A DNA stretch of 64,000 bases from positions 310,001-374,000 of the forward strand of contig CAVQVM010000002.1 of the NCBI GenBank assembly GCA_963717085.1, written 5' to 3'. Position numbers and translations under genes: made by a program. Below the pieces are notes generated by a model that was given only the letters and a program-made list of their open reading frames with translations, had not been told where the DNA came from and ran no database searches. Positions 32,217 to 40,903 of this stretch are shown here, in pieces; position 1 is the stretch's first letter, and every line of letters starts with the position of its first letter. The DNA is from DASQUK01 sp963717085 (lineage in GTDB: Bacteria > Actinomycetota > Acidimicrobiia > Acidimicrobiales > VFJN01).

Positions 32217-33218
32217 TCACTTGATGGCGAGGGCGTTGGGTGGGCTGGCCGCTCCGTTCGGGAGGTTCAGGGGGGCGGACGTGAACATGAACTCGTGGTG
32301 GCCGTCGGCGTCGCAGTCGGCGGCAAGGGCATCGAGCGCGAACAGCTCGCCGAGTGGCAGGCCGAGCATCGGCAGCAGGACGGTGTGGGCAAAGATCTCG
32401 TGCAGGCGGACCTGTTCGGTCCGGTACACCTCGACCTCCTCCCGGCTCAGTCCGTGGCCCAGTGGCCACGCCTCGAATCCGGCAGTATCGGTGCCGACCG
32501 CGGCGACGTGAAGGTTCCAGAGCGTGCGCGCCAGGTCCTCGCCCGCCTCGAACCCGACCGCGACCAGTGTCGAGCGTTCGCCGAGCCGGTCGCGGACATC
32601 GTGGGGCTGGGCCTCGTACCAGCCGACCCAGCCGAACCTCACGAGCAGCACGTCGCCCTCGGCGACCTCGGTCCCCTGGTCGGCCAGGCACGCCGTCAGT
32701 TCGGCGGCGGTCACGGGGTCGGGTTCGCCGTAGCGGATCGGGCGGCCCTGCGCGTCGCGCCAGCGGGCGACGTCGGCGAGGACGCCGCGACCCACGATCC
32801 CGCGCTGTGCCCAGTGGTGGATGCCGTGATCACCGTCGTCGACGCCACCGAAGTGGCCGGTGCCCGGCTGCTCGAGCCGCGCCAGCGGGTTGCGGATGTG
32901 GCGAAACCCGTCCCACTGACTCGACGACTGCGTGTTCCAGCCATGCAGCACGTCGTCGTGGCCCGTGCCCGTCTCGGACCCCGTGACTTCGTGGCGGTAC
33001 CGGGACCGGTTGAACAAGGGAGGGTCGGGCAACCCCATCGACCAGTTGAGCGGGAACACCGCGCCGCGCTCGACCAGCCGAGCGGCCGCGGCGGCACGCT
33101 CCTCCGTCAGCAGGTTGAGACAACCGAACACGTCGCCACCCGGTTGCCACAAGTCCCAGGCAGACGGCAGACCGGAACGGCGCGGCAGCGAGTCGTAGTC
33201 GGGCAACGAACTGGGCAT
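32217..33218 (-). CDS. cyclase family protein (kynurenine-formamidase-like fold)
   Basis: 333 residues. The family metal-binding region, HxGTHxDxPxH in classical members, appears here as WNTQSSSQWDGFRHIRNP (about 94-111), as is usual for the long actinobacterial subgroup; IVGRGVLADVARW, FGWVGWYEAQPHDV and the late histidines (LHVAAVGTDTAGFEAWPLGH) complete the pattern. Members hydrolyse amide or lactone bonds with a divalent metal. The substrate is unknown. It is convergent with the TetR gene, and the stop is separated from it by 18 nt. Confidence 0.85.
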   Translation of the reverse strand: MPSSLPDYDSLPRRSGLPSAWDLWQPGGDVFGCLNLLTEERAAAAARLVERGAVFPLNWSMGLPDPPLFNRSRYRHEVTGSETGTGHDDVLHGWNTQSSSQWDGFRHIRNPLARLEQPGTGHFGGVDDGDHGIHHWAQRGIVGRGVLADVARWRDAQGRPIRYGEPDPVTAAELTACLADQGTEVAEGDVLLVRFGWVGWYEAQPHDVRDRLGERSTLVAVGFEAGEDLARTLWNLHVAAVGTDTAGFEAWPLGHGLSREEVEVYRTEQVRLHEIFAHTVLLPMLGLPLGELFALDALAADCDADGHHEFMFTSAPLNLPNGAASPPNALAIK

Positions 33219-33356
33219 GGCGGAGCGCTTTCAGCAGATTGACTGGGATTGACGCAGCGACGACGGAGGGCGGCCTGGCACGTCGGGGTGTACCGCCGCG
33301 GTCGGGTGTGCGGCAGGCAGCGCGGAGCCCGGCGGAGCCGGGGCGATCGCAGGTGG

Positions 33357-33411
33357 TGCATTCTGGGCGGCCTGGCAAGCCCACCGGGCGAGCCGGACCG
33401 CCCAGAATGCA
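33357..33411. repeat. 14-bp perfect inverted repeat, candidate terminator or small mobile element
   Basis: TGCATTCTGGGCGG (33357-33370) and CCGCCCAGAATGCA (33398-33411) are perfectly inverted; the inner bases CCTGGC/CCGGA extend the pairing imperfectly. It lies in a 200-bp intergenic gap just downstream of the zinc-ribbon gene. The rest of 33219-33356 shows no gene. Confidence 0.5.
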
Positions 33412-33418
33412 TGTTCTG

Positions 33419-33802
33419 TCAAGTAACGCCCTTCTCCACGAACGGCCGCTGCTCCACCACCGGCCGGGCGGCCGCTAGCAGCCACGCCACTGCGTCCTGA
33501 TAGTCCGCCGGTGTCGGGTCGTCGGCGAGGTCCCGGTCCACGTCCTCGATCGCAGCCTCGAGGACGTAGAGCCGGTCGTACAGGTCGTCGAGCTCGCGCC
33601 GGGCGACGATCAGCTCGTGCTCGCTGAGGCCCAGCTCGGTCGCCCTCCGGCGCGCCTGGTAGTCGAGCTGGCGGCAGCTCGGCTTGCAGAACTCCCGCCG
33701 GCGGCCCGGTCCGGCCCGCGAGGGCAGGCTGCGGCCGCACCAGCGGCACCTGCTCCCCTGACCTGATTCCGTCAATTCACGCAATTGCCGCTCGACCGCC
33801 AT
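33419..33802 (-). CDS. zinc-ribbon-like hypothetical protein
   Basis: 127 residues. An N-terminal four-cysteine module (CRWCGRSLPSRAGPGRRREFC, then CRQLDYQARRR; about 19-50) resembles short zinc fingers of actinobacterial unknown proteins. The rest is a helical region (ELDDLYDRLYVLEAAIEDVD, about 69-88) that could be a coiled coil. No known function. The long inverted repeat at 33357-33411 lies immediately downstream. Confidence 0.65.
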   Translation of the reverse strand: MAVERQLRELTESGQGSRCRWCGRSLPSRAGPGRRREFCKPSCRQLDYQARRRATELGLSEHELIVARRELDDLYDRLYVLEAAIEDVDRDLADDPTPADYQDAVAWLLAAARPVVEQRPFVEKGVT

Positions 33803-33907
33803 GCGTCCGATGGTCGCAGCCGGGGCGCAGTGCCTCGCGGATGGTCAGTCGAGGGCCGTGAGGGTGCGCCGCCGGACGGCCCGCGGCTCCGGCGATCCCG
33901 ACCGGCT

Positions 33908-34888
33908 ATGCCAAACTCGGCGCCGATGCAGCCGACCGTGCCCCCGCCGCCGGCGTCCCCGGGCGGACCGATCCTGCGTGCGGCCGGCCTCACCATGACC
34001 TACCCCGACGGGACCACCGCACTGGAGGGCTTCACCGTCGACGTGCCGCCGGGGTCGGTGGGGCTCGTCGGTGCCAACGGCGCGGGCAAGACCACCCTGT
34101 TCCGCCTGATGCTCGGGCTGATGGAGCCCACCTCGGGCGCGCTCGAGGTCACCGGTCGGCCGGTGGCGTCGGACCCGGTCGGCATCCGCAGCCACCTGGG
34201 GTACATGCCCGAGCACGATTGCCTGCCGCTGGACCAGACGGCGGCCGACATCGTGGCGACGTTCGGCGAACTGGCCGGCCTTCCGGCACGGGCGGCGCGG
34301 CAACGGGCGTCCGACATGCTCGACCTGGTCGGGCTCGACGAGGCCCGCTTCCGTCCCGTGGGCGGGTTCTCGACGGGCATGCGGCAGCGCACCAAGTTGG
34401 CCCAGGCGCTCGTGGCCGATCCTCAGCTGGTACTGCTCGACGAGCCGACGGCCGGCCTCGACCCCCTGGGCCGTGAGGACATGCTCGAGCTGGTCGGCCG
34501 CTTGGCGGGCTTTGGCATCTCGGCCATCCTGGCCACCCACCTGCTCGACGACGTGCAGCGCGTCTGCCAGCACGTGGTGATGATCGACCGCGGCCGGCTG
34601 GTGCTGGCGGGCCCGATCGACAAGCTCATGCAGACCACCGGGGTCATGCGGGTCGAGGTCGGCGGGCGGCCGGCGTCCGGGCGGGCGCTGGTCGACGCGT
34701 TGGCGGCGCGGGACATCGCGGCCGGGCTGGTGGACGAGCACACCGTCGAGGTCGACACGAGCCACCACGGCGACGCCGCGTTCGACGCCGTCCGTGACCT
34801 GACGGCGGACCTGGGGTTGCGGCTGTACGCGCTGTCGACCCGTCATCGCTCGCTCGACGACGTGTTCATGCAGGAAGCCCGCCGGTGA
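33908..34888 (+). CDS. ABC transporter ATP-binding protein 1
   Basis: 326 residues from ATG 33908 (ATG 33926 is also possible). Walker A GANGAGKTT, signature FSTGMRQRTK, Walker B QLVLLDEPTAGLDP and the switch histidine in ATHLLDD are intact. The C-terminal 80 residues are the accessory region seen in ABC-2 exporters (DrrA/CcmA type). It overlaps the next permease by 4 nt, and the four-gene order ATPase, permease, ATPase, permease suggests a heteromeric exporter of lipids, antibiotics or ions; the cargo is unknown. Confidence 0.88.
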   Translation: MPNSAPMQPTVPPPPASPGGPILRAAGLTMTYPDGTTALEGFTVDVPPGSVGLVGANGAGKTTLFRLMLGLMEPTSGALEVTGRPVASDPVGIRSHLGYMPEHDCLPLDQTAADIVATFGELAGLPARAARQRASDMLDLVGLDEARFRPVGGFSTGMRQRTKLAQALVADPQLVLLDEPTAGLDPLGREDMLELVGRLAGFGISAILATHLLDDVQRVCQHVVMIDRGRLVLAGPIDKLMQTTGVMRVEVGGRPASGRALVDALAARDIAAGLVDEHTVEVDTSHHGDAAFDAVRDLTADLGLRLYALSTRHRSLDDVFMQEARR

Positions 34889-35790
34889 CCGCCCTGCCCC
34901 CGGTGCTGTCGGGTGCGGTCTACGACCGCGGCTACCGGCCCTACGACGGCCCCCGCGGCGGACGTCGCGAGGCCACGTTCGCCCTGTGGCGGCTGTCGGT
35001 CCGCCGGGCCCTCGGTCTGCGCCGCTCGTGGCGGCAGAAGGTGTTCCCCTGGAGCCTCCTGGCGATCGCCACCGTCCCCGCCGTCGTCAACGTGGGGATC
35101 GGCTACGCCGCCAGGGAGAGCCCGGCCGACTTCCCGGACTTCTCGTTCATCACCTACCGGGAGTACGTGGGCGTGTCCACCGCGCTGCTGCTGTTCGTGG
35201 CGCTGACGGCGCCGGACGTCGTCTGCCCCGACCGCAGCCAGCGCGTGCTCCCGCTGCTGTTCTCCCGTCCGCTGACCGGCGCCGATTACGTGCTGGCCAA
35301 GGTGGGCGCCATCGCCGCCATCGTGTTCGGGTTCGGGTTCCTGCCCCAGGTCGTGCTGTTCGTGGGGCAGACGTTCGTGACCAGAGACGGGGCGCTCGAC
35401 TACTTCACCGACCACGCCGAGGTGCTGTGGCAGGTGCCGGTGGCCCTGGTGGTGCTGGCGGTCTACTACGCCGCGATCGGCGTGGCCCTGGCCTCGCTCA
35501 CCGACCGGCGAATCGTCGGCGGCGTTGCCATCCTGGGCTTGGCGCTGGTCACGTCGGGGATCGCGTCGATCTTCGAGGCCTCCGCCGACGACGGGACGGC
35601 GCTGGCGGTCGTCAACGTGTTGGCACTGCCGCTCGCGGTGCGGGACCTGATCTTCCTGGGCCACGTCAGCGACGACTCCGGTCTGTCGGGCGTGTCCGGC
35701 GGGGGCGTCCTGGCGGTCACCGCCTACCTGGTCGTGCTCCTGAGCGCCGTGGCGCTGCTGCTCTACCGCTATCGCCAGGTGGACCTGTGA
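34885..35790 (+). CDS. ABC-2 type transporter permease 1
   Basis: 301 residues from GTG 34885. After a short cytoplasmic start (GAVYDRGYRPYDGPRGGRRE) there are about six hydrophobic segments, the last ending VVLLSAVALLLYRYRQVDL. The YDRGYRxYxGPR start is shared by a group of actinobacterial ABC-2 permeases. Overlaps on both sides (GTGA upstream, GTGA downstream) show tight coupling with its two ATPase neighbours. Confidence 0.85.
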   Translation: MTALPPVLSGAVYDRGYRPYDGPRGGRREATFALWRLSVRRALGLRRSWRQKVFPWSLLAIATVPAVVNVGIGYAARESPADFPDFSFITYREYVGVSTALLLFVALTAPDVVCPDRSQRVLPLLFSRPLTGADYVLAKVGAIAAIVFGFGFLPQVVLFVGQTFVTRDGALDYFTDHAEVLWQVPVALVVLAVYYAAIGVALASLTDRRIVGGVAILGLALVTSGIASIFEASADDGTALAVVNVLALPLAVRDLIFLGHVSDDSGLSGVSGGGVLAVTAYLVVLLSAVALLLYRYRQVDL

Positions 35791-36857
35791 CGGCGGCCGT
35801 TCCCGAGCCCACGACGCCCGAACCACCGGGCCCACCCCCTCCCCCGCCTGCGCCCGGCGCTTCGGGGGCTGCGCCGACGGCCGGGCGGGCCGATGCTTGG
35901 CCGCCCCCTCCCCCGCGGCCGGACGGCCGCCTCGACCCCGCCTTCGTCGCCGACGCCACCGTCGCGGTGCGGAGCGCCAGCGTGTGGTTCGGCCAGAAGG
36001 TGGCGCTCACCGACCTGTCGTGCTCGTTTGGCCCGGGAGTGACCGGGCTCCTCGGGCCCAACGGCGCCGGCAAGACCACGCTGATGCGGGCCCTAGTGGG
36101 GCTGCTCCGGCCCAACGAGGGTGACGTGGCGGTGCTCGAGCGCGATCCCCACACCGACCGAGCCGTGCAGCGCAGCATCGCGCTGGTGCCGGAGGACGAG
36201 GCCGTCCCGGCGGCGCTCACCGCCCGCCAGTTGGTGCGCTACACCGCGGCGCTGCACCGGGTCGGCGACCGCAGCCTCCCGGACCGGTGCCTGGACACCG
36301 TTGGTCTGCTGGACGTGGCCGACCGCAAGGTGCGCGGCTTCAGCAAGGGCATGCGCCAGCGCGCCAAGGTCGCCGCGGCCCTGGTCACGGAGCCCCGCAT
36401 TCTGGTCCTCGACGAGCCCCTCAACGGCGCGGACCCGATGCAGCGGGTGGCTCTGATCGACCTCTTCCAGACCCTCGGGCGCCAGGGGCGGACGGTGATC
36501 GTCAGTTCGCACGTGCTGCACGAGGTGGAGCGGCTGGCGGGACGGCAGATCGTGATCATCCGGGGCCGCCTGGCGGCCGCCGGCGACCACCGCGCCATCC
36601 GCGACGCGCTGGCGGACCGGCCCCGGTCGGTGCTCGTGCGCACCCCCGAGGCCCGCCGGCTCGCCGGCCACCTCGTGGGCATGGACGCCGTGCGGGGCGT
36701 GACCGTCGACGGCAACACGGTGGTCGTGTCGTCGCCCCGGGCCGGCGAGCTGGCCGAGCTGTTGCCGGTCGCCGCCCGCGACGCGGGCGCGCGGCTGCAC
36801 GAGGTGCGCCCGCTCGACGACTCGCTGGAGAGCGTCTTCCGGGAGCTGTTGCGATGA
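35787..36857 (+). CDS. ABC transporter ATP-binding protein 2
   Basis: 356 residues from GTG 35787, which overlaps the permease stop. A Pro/Ala-rich tail of about 50 residues precedes the ATPase. Walker A GPNGAGKTT, signature FSKGMRQRAK, Walker B ILVLDEPLNGADP and the switch VSSHVLHEVERL are present. The Q-loop region and C-terminal extension are of the ABC-2 exporter type. Its TGA lies in the left repeat of an insert-like element that separates it from permease 2. Confidence 0.88.
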   Translation: MTAAVPEPTTPEPPGPPPPPPAPGASGAAPTAGRADAWPPPPPRPDGRLDPAFVADATVAVRSASVWFGQKVALTDLSCSFGPGVTGLLGPNGAGKTTLMRALVGLLRPNEGDVAVLERDPHTDRAVQRSIALVPEDEAVPAALTARQLVRYTAALHRVGDRSLPDRCLDTVGLLDVADRKVRGFSKGMRQRAKVAAALVTEPRILVLDEPLNGADPMQRVALIDLFQTLGRQGRTVIVSSHVLHEVERLAGRQIVIIRGRLAAAGDHRAIRDALADRPRSVLVRTPEARRLAGHLVGMDAVRGVTVDGNTVVVSSPRAGELAELLPVAARDAGARLHEVRPLDDSLESVFRELLR

Positions 36858-36970
36858 GCGAGCGTTCGCAATGCAGCGAGCCCGGCCCGAGCGGCCGTGG
36901 GAGAGGGCATCCAACGCGTCGGAGCCCGAGCGGCCCGCCGCGAAGCGGCAAGAGCGGGATGCGATGAGCG
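36851..36970 (+). repeat. ATGAG-flanked insert-like element 2
   Basis: The 10-mer GCGATGAGCG occurs at 36851-36860 (containing the ATPase stop TGA) and at 36961-36970 (containing the permease start), 110 bp apart. Without one unit the two genes would overlap as ATGA. The interior holds GCCGCGAAGCGGC (also in element 3) and a 21-nt stretch identical to 14858-14878. The interior frame reads MSERSQCSEPGPSGRGRGHP and on to a stop, probably not a real gene. Confidence 0.6.
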
Positions 36971-37755
36971 GGTCGACGGCGATGGGGGTTGCGGTGACCT
37001 CGCCGGGCGGACGGCGGCTGTCGAGCCCGTTCACGGCATTGGTCGGTTACACGCTGCGGGCCTGCCTACCGATTCGCCGCTGGTTCGGCGTGCTCTTGCC
37101 GTGCGCCGGGGCGCTGCTCTTCGGCTGGCTCTCGGCCAGCGATTCCCGCAGTGCCGAGGCCGCGTTCGACGACGTCGCCGAGATCGGCCTGTTCGGGCTG
37201 GTGCTGCCGTTGACGTGCCTGGTGATCGGCGACGCCGTGCTCGGCGCCGACATCCGGGCGGGGACATTCCCGCTGACGTGGCTGTCCCCGGTCCGCTTCG
37301 GCACCATCGTCGCCGGCCGCTGGCTGGGCGGGTGGATCGTGGCGCTGGTCAGCCTGGTGCCGGCCCTGGTCCTGGCGACGGTCGTGGCCGGCGTGCCCGA
37401 GGGGGCGGGGGCCATGGCCATCGCCGGCGCCGCGGGGTCGGCCGCCTACATCGGTCTGTTCGTGATGATCGGCGCGGCCGTCCGCAGGGCCGCCGTGTGG
37501 TCGCTCGCCGTCGTGTTCCTGGGCGAACGCCTGCTCGGGGGCGTGCTGTCCGGCATCGCCCAGATATCGCCGATGTGGGAATCGCAGCAGGTCTACGCCG
37601 GGCTTGCCGACGACCATGGGGGCGGGCTCCTGCTGCGGGACGGCACGCCCAACGGCTGGAGCGCGGTCGTCCGGTTGGCGATCGTGGCCATCGTGACGCT
37701 GGCGGTGGCGTCGTGGCGGGTCCGCCACTTGAAGCCAACCGGCGGCGACGAGTGA
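36964..37755 (+). CDS. ABC-2 type transporter permease 2
   Basis: 263 residues from ATG 36964. About six hydrophobic segments (FGVLLPCAGALLFGWL, IGLFGLVLPLTCLVIGDAVL, IVALVSLVPALVLATVVAGV, VVRLAIVAIVTLAVASW). The motif GADIRAGTFPLTWLSPV after segment 2 is of the ABC-2 type. It likely completes the exporter with the three preceding genes. An earlier start at 36871 would translate the insert-like element and is rejected. Confidence 0.82.
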   Translation: MSGSTAMGVAVTSPGGRRLSSPFTALVGYTLRACLPIRRWFGVLLPCAGALLFGWLSASDSRSAEAAFDDVAEIGLFGLVLPLTCLVIGDAVLGADIRAGTFPLTWLSPVRFGTIVAGRWLGGWIVALVSLVPALVLATVVAGVPEGAGAMAIAGAAGSAAYIGLFVMIGAAVRRAAVWSLAVVFLGERLLGGVLSGIAQISPMWESQQVYAGLADDHGGGLLLRDGTPNGWSAVVRLAIVAIVTLAVASWRVRHLKPTGGDE

Positions 37756-37817
37756 CCTGACCCACCCGGCGAAGTGCTGGTTGGCGCCGGGGGTCCACTA
37801 ACCTGTACGGCGCTGAC

Positions 37818-37920
37818 GACCCCCCGTGGGAGAGTCCTGGCGGCCGGAACGTCCTCGGCTGGCGGGCGCCGAAGGGGCAACTACCCCGGAACCTCTCAGG
37901 CACAAGGGACCGCAGGGGTG
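37818..37920 (+). promoter_or_regulatory. glycine riboswitch upstream of gcvP
   Basis: The glycine aptamer consensus is clear: GGGAGAG (37828-37834), GGCGCCGAAGGGGCAA-like segment (37865-37880), GAACCTCTCAGG (37889-37900) and ACAAGGGACCG (37902-37912); the outer CCCC/GGGG stem closes near 37820 and 37915. It is about 120 nt before the gcvP GTG. I see one clear aptamer; a second is not recognisable. Downstream, GCAGCTC/GAGCTGC (37923-37938) and GTCGCTGG/CCAGCGAC (37966-37993) hairpins and AGAGGG (37952) facing CCCTCT (38018) next to the GGAG site could be the expression platform. Glycine riboswitches normally activate glycine cleavage. Confidence 0.88.
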
Positions 37921-38033
37921 AGGCAGCTCTGGAGCTGCAGTTCGTGGCGACAGAGGGGGTGCATCGTCGCTGGGGACCCTCGGGGCCAGCGACCGAGAAG
38001 CGCCAACGACCACCAAGCCCTCTGGAGCATGCC

Positions 38034-40880
38034 GTGACCGACCAAGCCACCTTCCCAGGGGCGTTCCCGGACCGCCACATCGGCGTCACGGCGGGCGACG
38101 CCGACCGGATGCTTGCCGTGCTGGGCCTGGCCTCGCTCGACGACCTGATCGACCAGGCGGTGCCCGCGGCGATCCGCGACGACAAGCCACTGGCGCTCGA
38201 CGACGCCATCAGCGAGCCCCACGCCTTGGCGCACCTGCGCCGGCTGGCCGACCGCAACCGGGTGCTCACCTCGCTGATCGGCCAGGGCTACTACGGCACG
38301 CACACCCCCGGGGTGATCCTGCGCAACGTCCTCGAGAACCCCGCCTGGTACACGGCGTACACGCCGTACCAGCCGGAGATCAGCCAGGGCCGGCTCGAGG
38401 CGCTGCTCAACTTCCAGACCATGGTCTGCGACCTCACGGCCCTGGAGATCGCCAACGCCTCGATGCTCGACGAGGGCACCGCGGCCGCCGAGGCGATGAC
38501 GCTGTGCCGCCGGTCGTCGCGCCACACCGGCGGCGTGTTCTTCGTCGACGCCGAATGCCATCCGCAGACCATCGCGGTGGTGGCCACGCGCGCCGAACCG
38601 CTGGGCATCGAGGTGGCGGTCGGTGATCCCTCCGCCGACCTGTCGCCGGCCGACACGTTCGGGGTGCTGCTGCAGCACCCGGGCACGTCGGGGGTGGTGC
38701 GCGACCTGCGGCCGGTCATCGAGGCCGTCCATGCCGCGGGCGGCCTGGCCGTCGTGGCCACCGACCTGCTCGCCTGCACCCTGCTGGTGCCGCCCGGCGA
38801 GCTCGGCGCCGACGCCGCCGTGGGTTCGACCCAGCGCTTCGGCGTCCCCATGGCCTTCGGCGGCCCGCACGCAGGCTTCCTGGCGACCCGCGATGCCTAC
38901 CGGCGATCGCTGCCCGGCCGGCTGGTGGGCGTGTCGATCGACGCCGCCGGGCGTCCCGCGCACCGGCTGGCCCTGCAGACCCGCGAGCAGCACATCCGGC
39001 GCGAGAAGGCCACGTCCAACATCTGCACCGCCCAGGTGCTGTTGGCGGTGATGGCGTCGATGTACGCCGTCTACCACGGGCCGGAGGGGCTCGAGGCGAT
39101 CGCCGAGCGGGTGCACATGCAGGCGACCGCAACGGCCAGGACCCTGGGTGCGGCGGGCTTCGAGGTCGTCAATGACAGCTGGTTCGACACCCTGACCGTG
39201 CGCGCCCCGGGCCAGGCGGCCGAGATCCTCGAGCGGGCTCGGGAGGCGGGCGTGAACCTCCGCCGCGTGGACGGCGACACGCTGGGCCTCTCCTTCGACG
39301 AGACCACGGCCCCGGCCTTGCCACTCGTCCTGGCGGCCTTCGGGGTGGCCGACGGCTTCGTCGCCGGCGACGACGGGATCCCCGCCCGCGAGCGCCGGAG
39401 GAGCGAGTTTCTCACGCATCCCGTCTTCCACGAGCATCGCAGCGAGACCGAGATGCTGCGCTACCTGCGCCGCCTGGCCGACAAGGACGTGGCGTTGGAC
39501 CGGGCGATGATCCCCCTGGGCTCGTGCACGATGAAGCTCAACGCCACCACCGAGATGGAGCCGGTGACCTGGCCCGAGTTCGCCGACGTCCACCCGTTCG
39601 CCCCCCTCGACCAGGCCGAGGGCTACCTGGAGCTGATCCACGAGCTCGAGGCGATGCTCGGCGAGATGACCGGCTACGACGCCGTGTCGCTGCAGCCCAA
39701 CGCCGGCTCGCAAGGGGAGCTCGCCGGCCTCCTCGCCATCCGCGCCTACCACCGCAGCCGCGGCGACGACCAGCGTGATGTCTGCCTGATCCCGTCGTCG
39801 GCCCACGGCACCAACGCCGCCTCGGCGGTCATGGCCGGCATGCGGGTGGTCGTGGTCGCGTGCGACGACCGCGGCAACGTCGACGTCGACGACTTCCGCG
39901 CCAAGGCAGCCGAGCACGGCGAGCGGCTGGCCGCCCTCATGGTCACCTACCCGTCCACCCACGGGGTCTTCGAGTCGCGGATCACCGAGATCTGCGACGT
40001 GGTGCACGAGCACGGCGGGCAGGTCTACGTCGACGGCGCCAACCTCAACGCCCTCGTGGGTGTGGCCCGCCCCGGGTGGTTCGGCGGCGACATCAGCCAC
40101 CTCAACCTGCACAAGACGTTCTGCATCCCCCACGGCGGCGGCGGGCCCGGGGTCGGACCGGTGGCCGCGCGTGCGCACCTGGCGCCGTTCCTGCCCAACC
40201 ATCCGGCGACGCCCGCCGCGGGGCCGGCTTCGGGACCGGGACCGGTGTCTGCGGCCCCGTGGGGATCCGCCGGCATCCTGCCCATCAGCTACACCTACGC
40301 CAAGCTCATGGGGGCGGACGGCCTGCACCGCGCCACCGTGGTGGCGATCCTCAGCGCCAACTACATCGCCGCCCGCCTCGCCGACCATTACCCGGTCCTC
40401 TACGTGGGTGACCACGGGCGGGTGGCGCACGAGTGCATCGTCGACGTGCGCGGCATCACCCGGGATACCGGTGTCACCGTCGACGACGTGGCCAAGCGCT
40501 TGATCGACTACGGGTTCCACGCCCCCACGATGAGCTTCCCGGTGGCGGGCACGCTGATGATCGAGCCCACCGAGTCGGAGTCATTGGCCGAGATCGACCG
40601 GTTCTGCGACGCCATGATCGCCATCAGGGACGAGATCGGCCGGGTGGCGAGCGGAGAGTGGCCGCTGGTCGACAGCCCCCTGCGGCACGCCCCGCACACC
40701 GCGGAGGACCTGCTGGTGGACGACTGGGACCGGCCGTACTCACGAGAGCGGGCCGCCTATCCGGTGCCGGGGCTGCGCCACGCCAAGTACTGGCCGCCGG
40801 TCAGCCGCATCGACGGCGGCTACGGCGACCGCCACCTCGTATGCGCCTGCCCGCCGCCGCAGGCGTTCGAACGCGGCTGA
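38034..40880 (+). CDS. gcvP: glycine dehydrogenase (decarboxylating), P protein
   Basis: PLP-dependent P protein of 948 residues, full single-chain type. It decarboxylates glycine and passes the aminomethyl group to lipoyl-GcvH. The PLP lysine is K694 in HLNLHKTFCIPHGGGGPGVG. Other hallmarks: FPDRHIGVT near the N-terminus, GQGYYGTHTPGVILRNVLEN, PYQPEISQGRLEALLNFQT, LPLG-type IPLGSCTMKLNATTEM, and QPNAGSQGELAGL. GTG 38034 with GGAG at 38024-38027 is the start; the upstream ATG-like start at 37944 would run through the riboswitch platform. Regulation is by glycine through the riboswitch. gcvH and gcvT are at 21-25 kb; the L protein is not in the window. Confidence 0.95.
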   Translation: MTDQATFPGAFPDRHIGVTAGDADRMLAVLGLASLDDLIDQAVPAAIRDDKPLALDDAISEPHALAHLRRLADRNRVLTSLIGQGYYGTHTPGVILRNVLENPAWYTAYTPYQPEISQGRLEALLNFQTMVCDLTALEIANASMLDEGTAAAEAMTLCRRSSRHTGGVFFVDAECHPQTIAVVATRAEPLGIEVAVGDPSADLSPADTFGVLLQHPGTSGVVRDLRPVIEAVHAAGGLAVVATDLLACTLLVPPGELGADAAVGSTQRFGVPMAFGGPHAGFLATRDAYRRSLPGRLVGVSIDAAGRPAHRLALQTREQHIRREKATSNICTAQVLLAVMASMYAVYHGPEGLEAIAERVHMQATATARTLGAAGFEVVNDSWFDTLTVRAPGQAAEILERAREAGVNLRRVDGDTLGLSFDETTAPALPLVLAAFGVADGFVAGDDGIPARERRRSEFLTHPVFHEHRSETEMLRYLRRLADKDVALDRAMIPLGSCTMKLNATTEMEPVTWPEFADVHPFAPLDQAEGYLELIHELEAMLGEMTGYDAVSLQPNAGSQGELAGLLAIRAYHRSRGDDQRDVCLIPSSAHGTNAASAVMAGMRVVVVACDDRGNVDVDDFRAKAAEHGERLAALMVTYPSTHGVFESRITEICDVVHEHGGQVYVDGANLNALVGVARPGWFGGDISHLNLHKTFCIPHGGGGPGVGPVAARAHLAPFLPNHPATPAAGPASGPGPVSAAPWGSAGILPISYTYAKLMGADGLHRATVVAILSANYIAARLADHYPVLYVGDHGRVAHECIVDVRGITRDTGVTVDDVAKRLIDYGFHAPTMSFPVAGTLMIEPTESESLAEIDRFCDAMIAIRDEIGRVASGEWPLVDSPLRHAPHTAEDLLVDDWDRPYSRERAAYPVPGLRHAKYWPPVSRIDGGYGDRHLVCACPPPQAFERG

Positions 40881-40903
40881 GCCGCCGGGCTTTCCCGCCG
40901 TCC

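Noticed and set aside
36854..36967. A 37-codon frame (MSERSQCSEPGPSGRGRGHP...) in insert-like element 2
   Set aside because: It is wholly contained in the repeat element, overlaps both neighbours only through the duplicated ATGAGCG and has low-complexity content.
37921..38033. A second glycine aptamer after the first
   Set aside because: The GGAGAG, GCGCCGAAGG and CTCTCAGG landmarks do not recur; only simple hairpins are seen.
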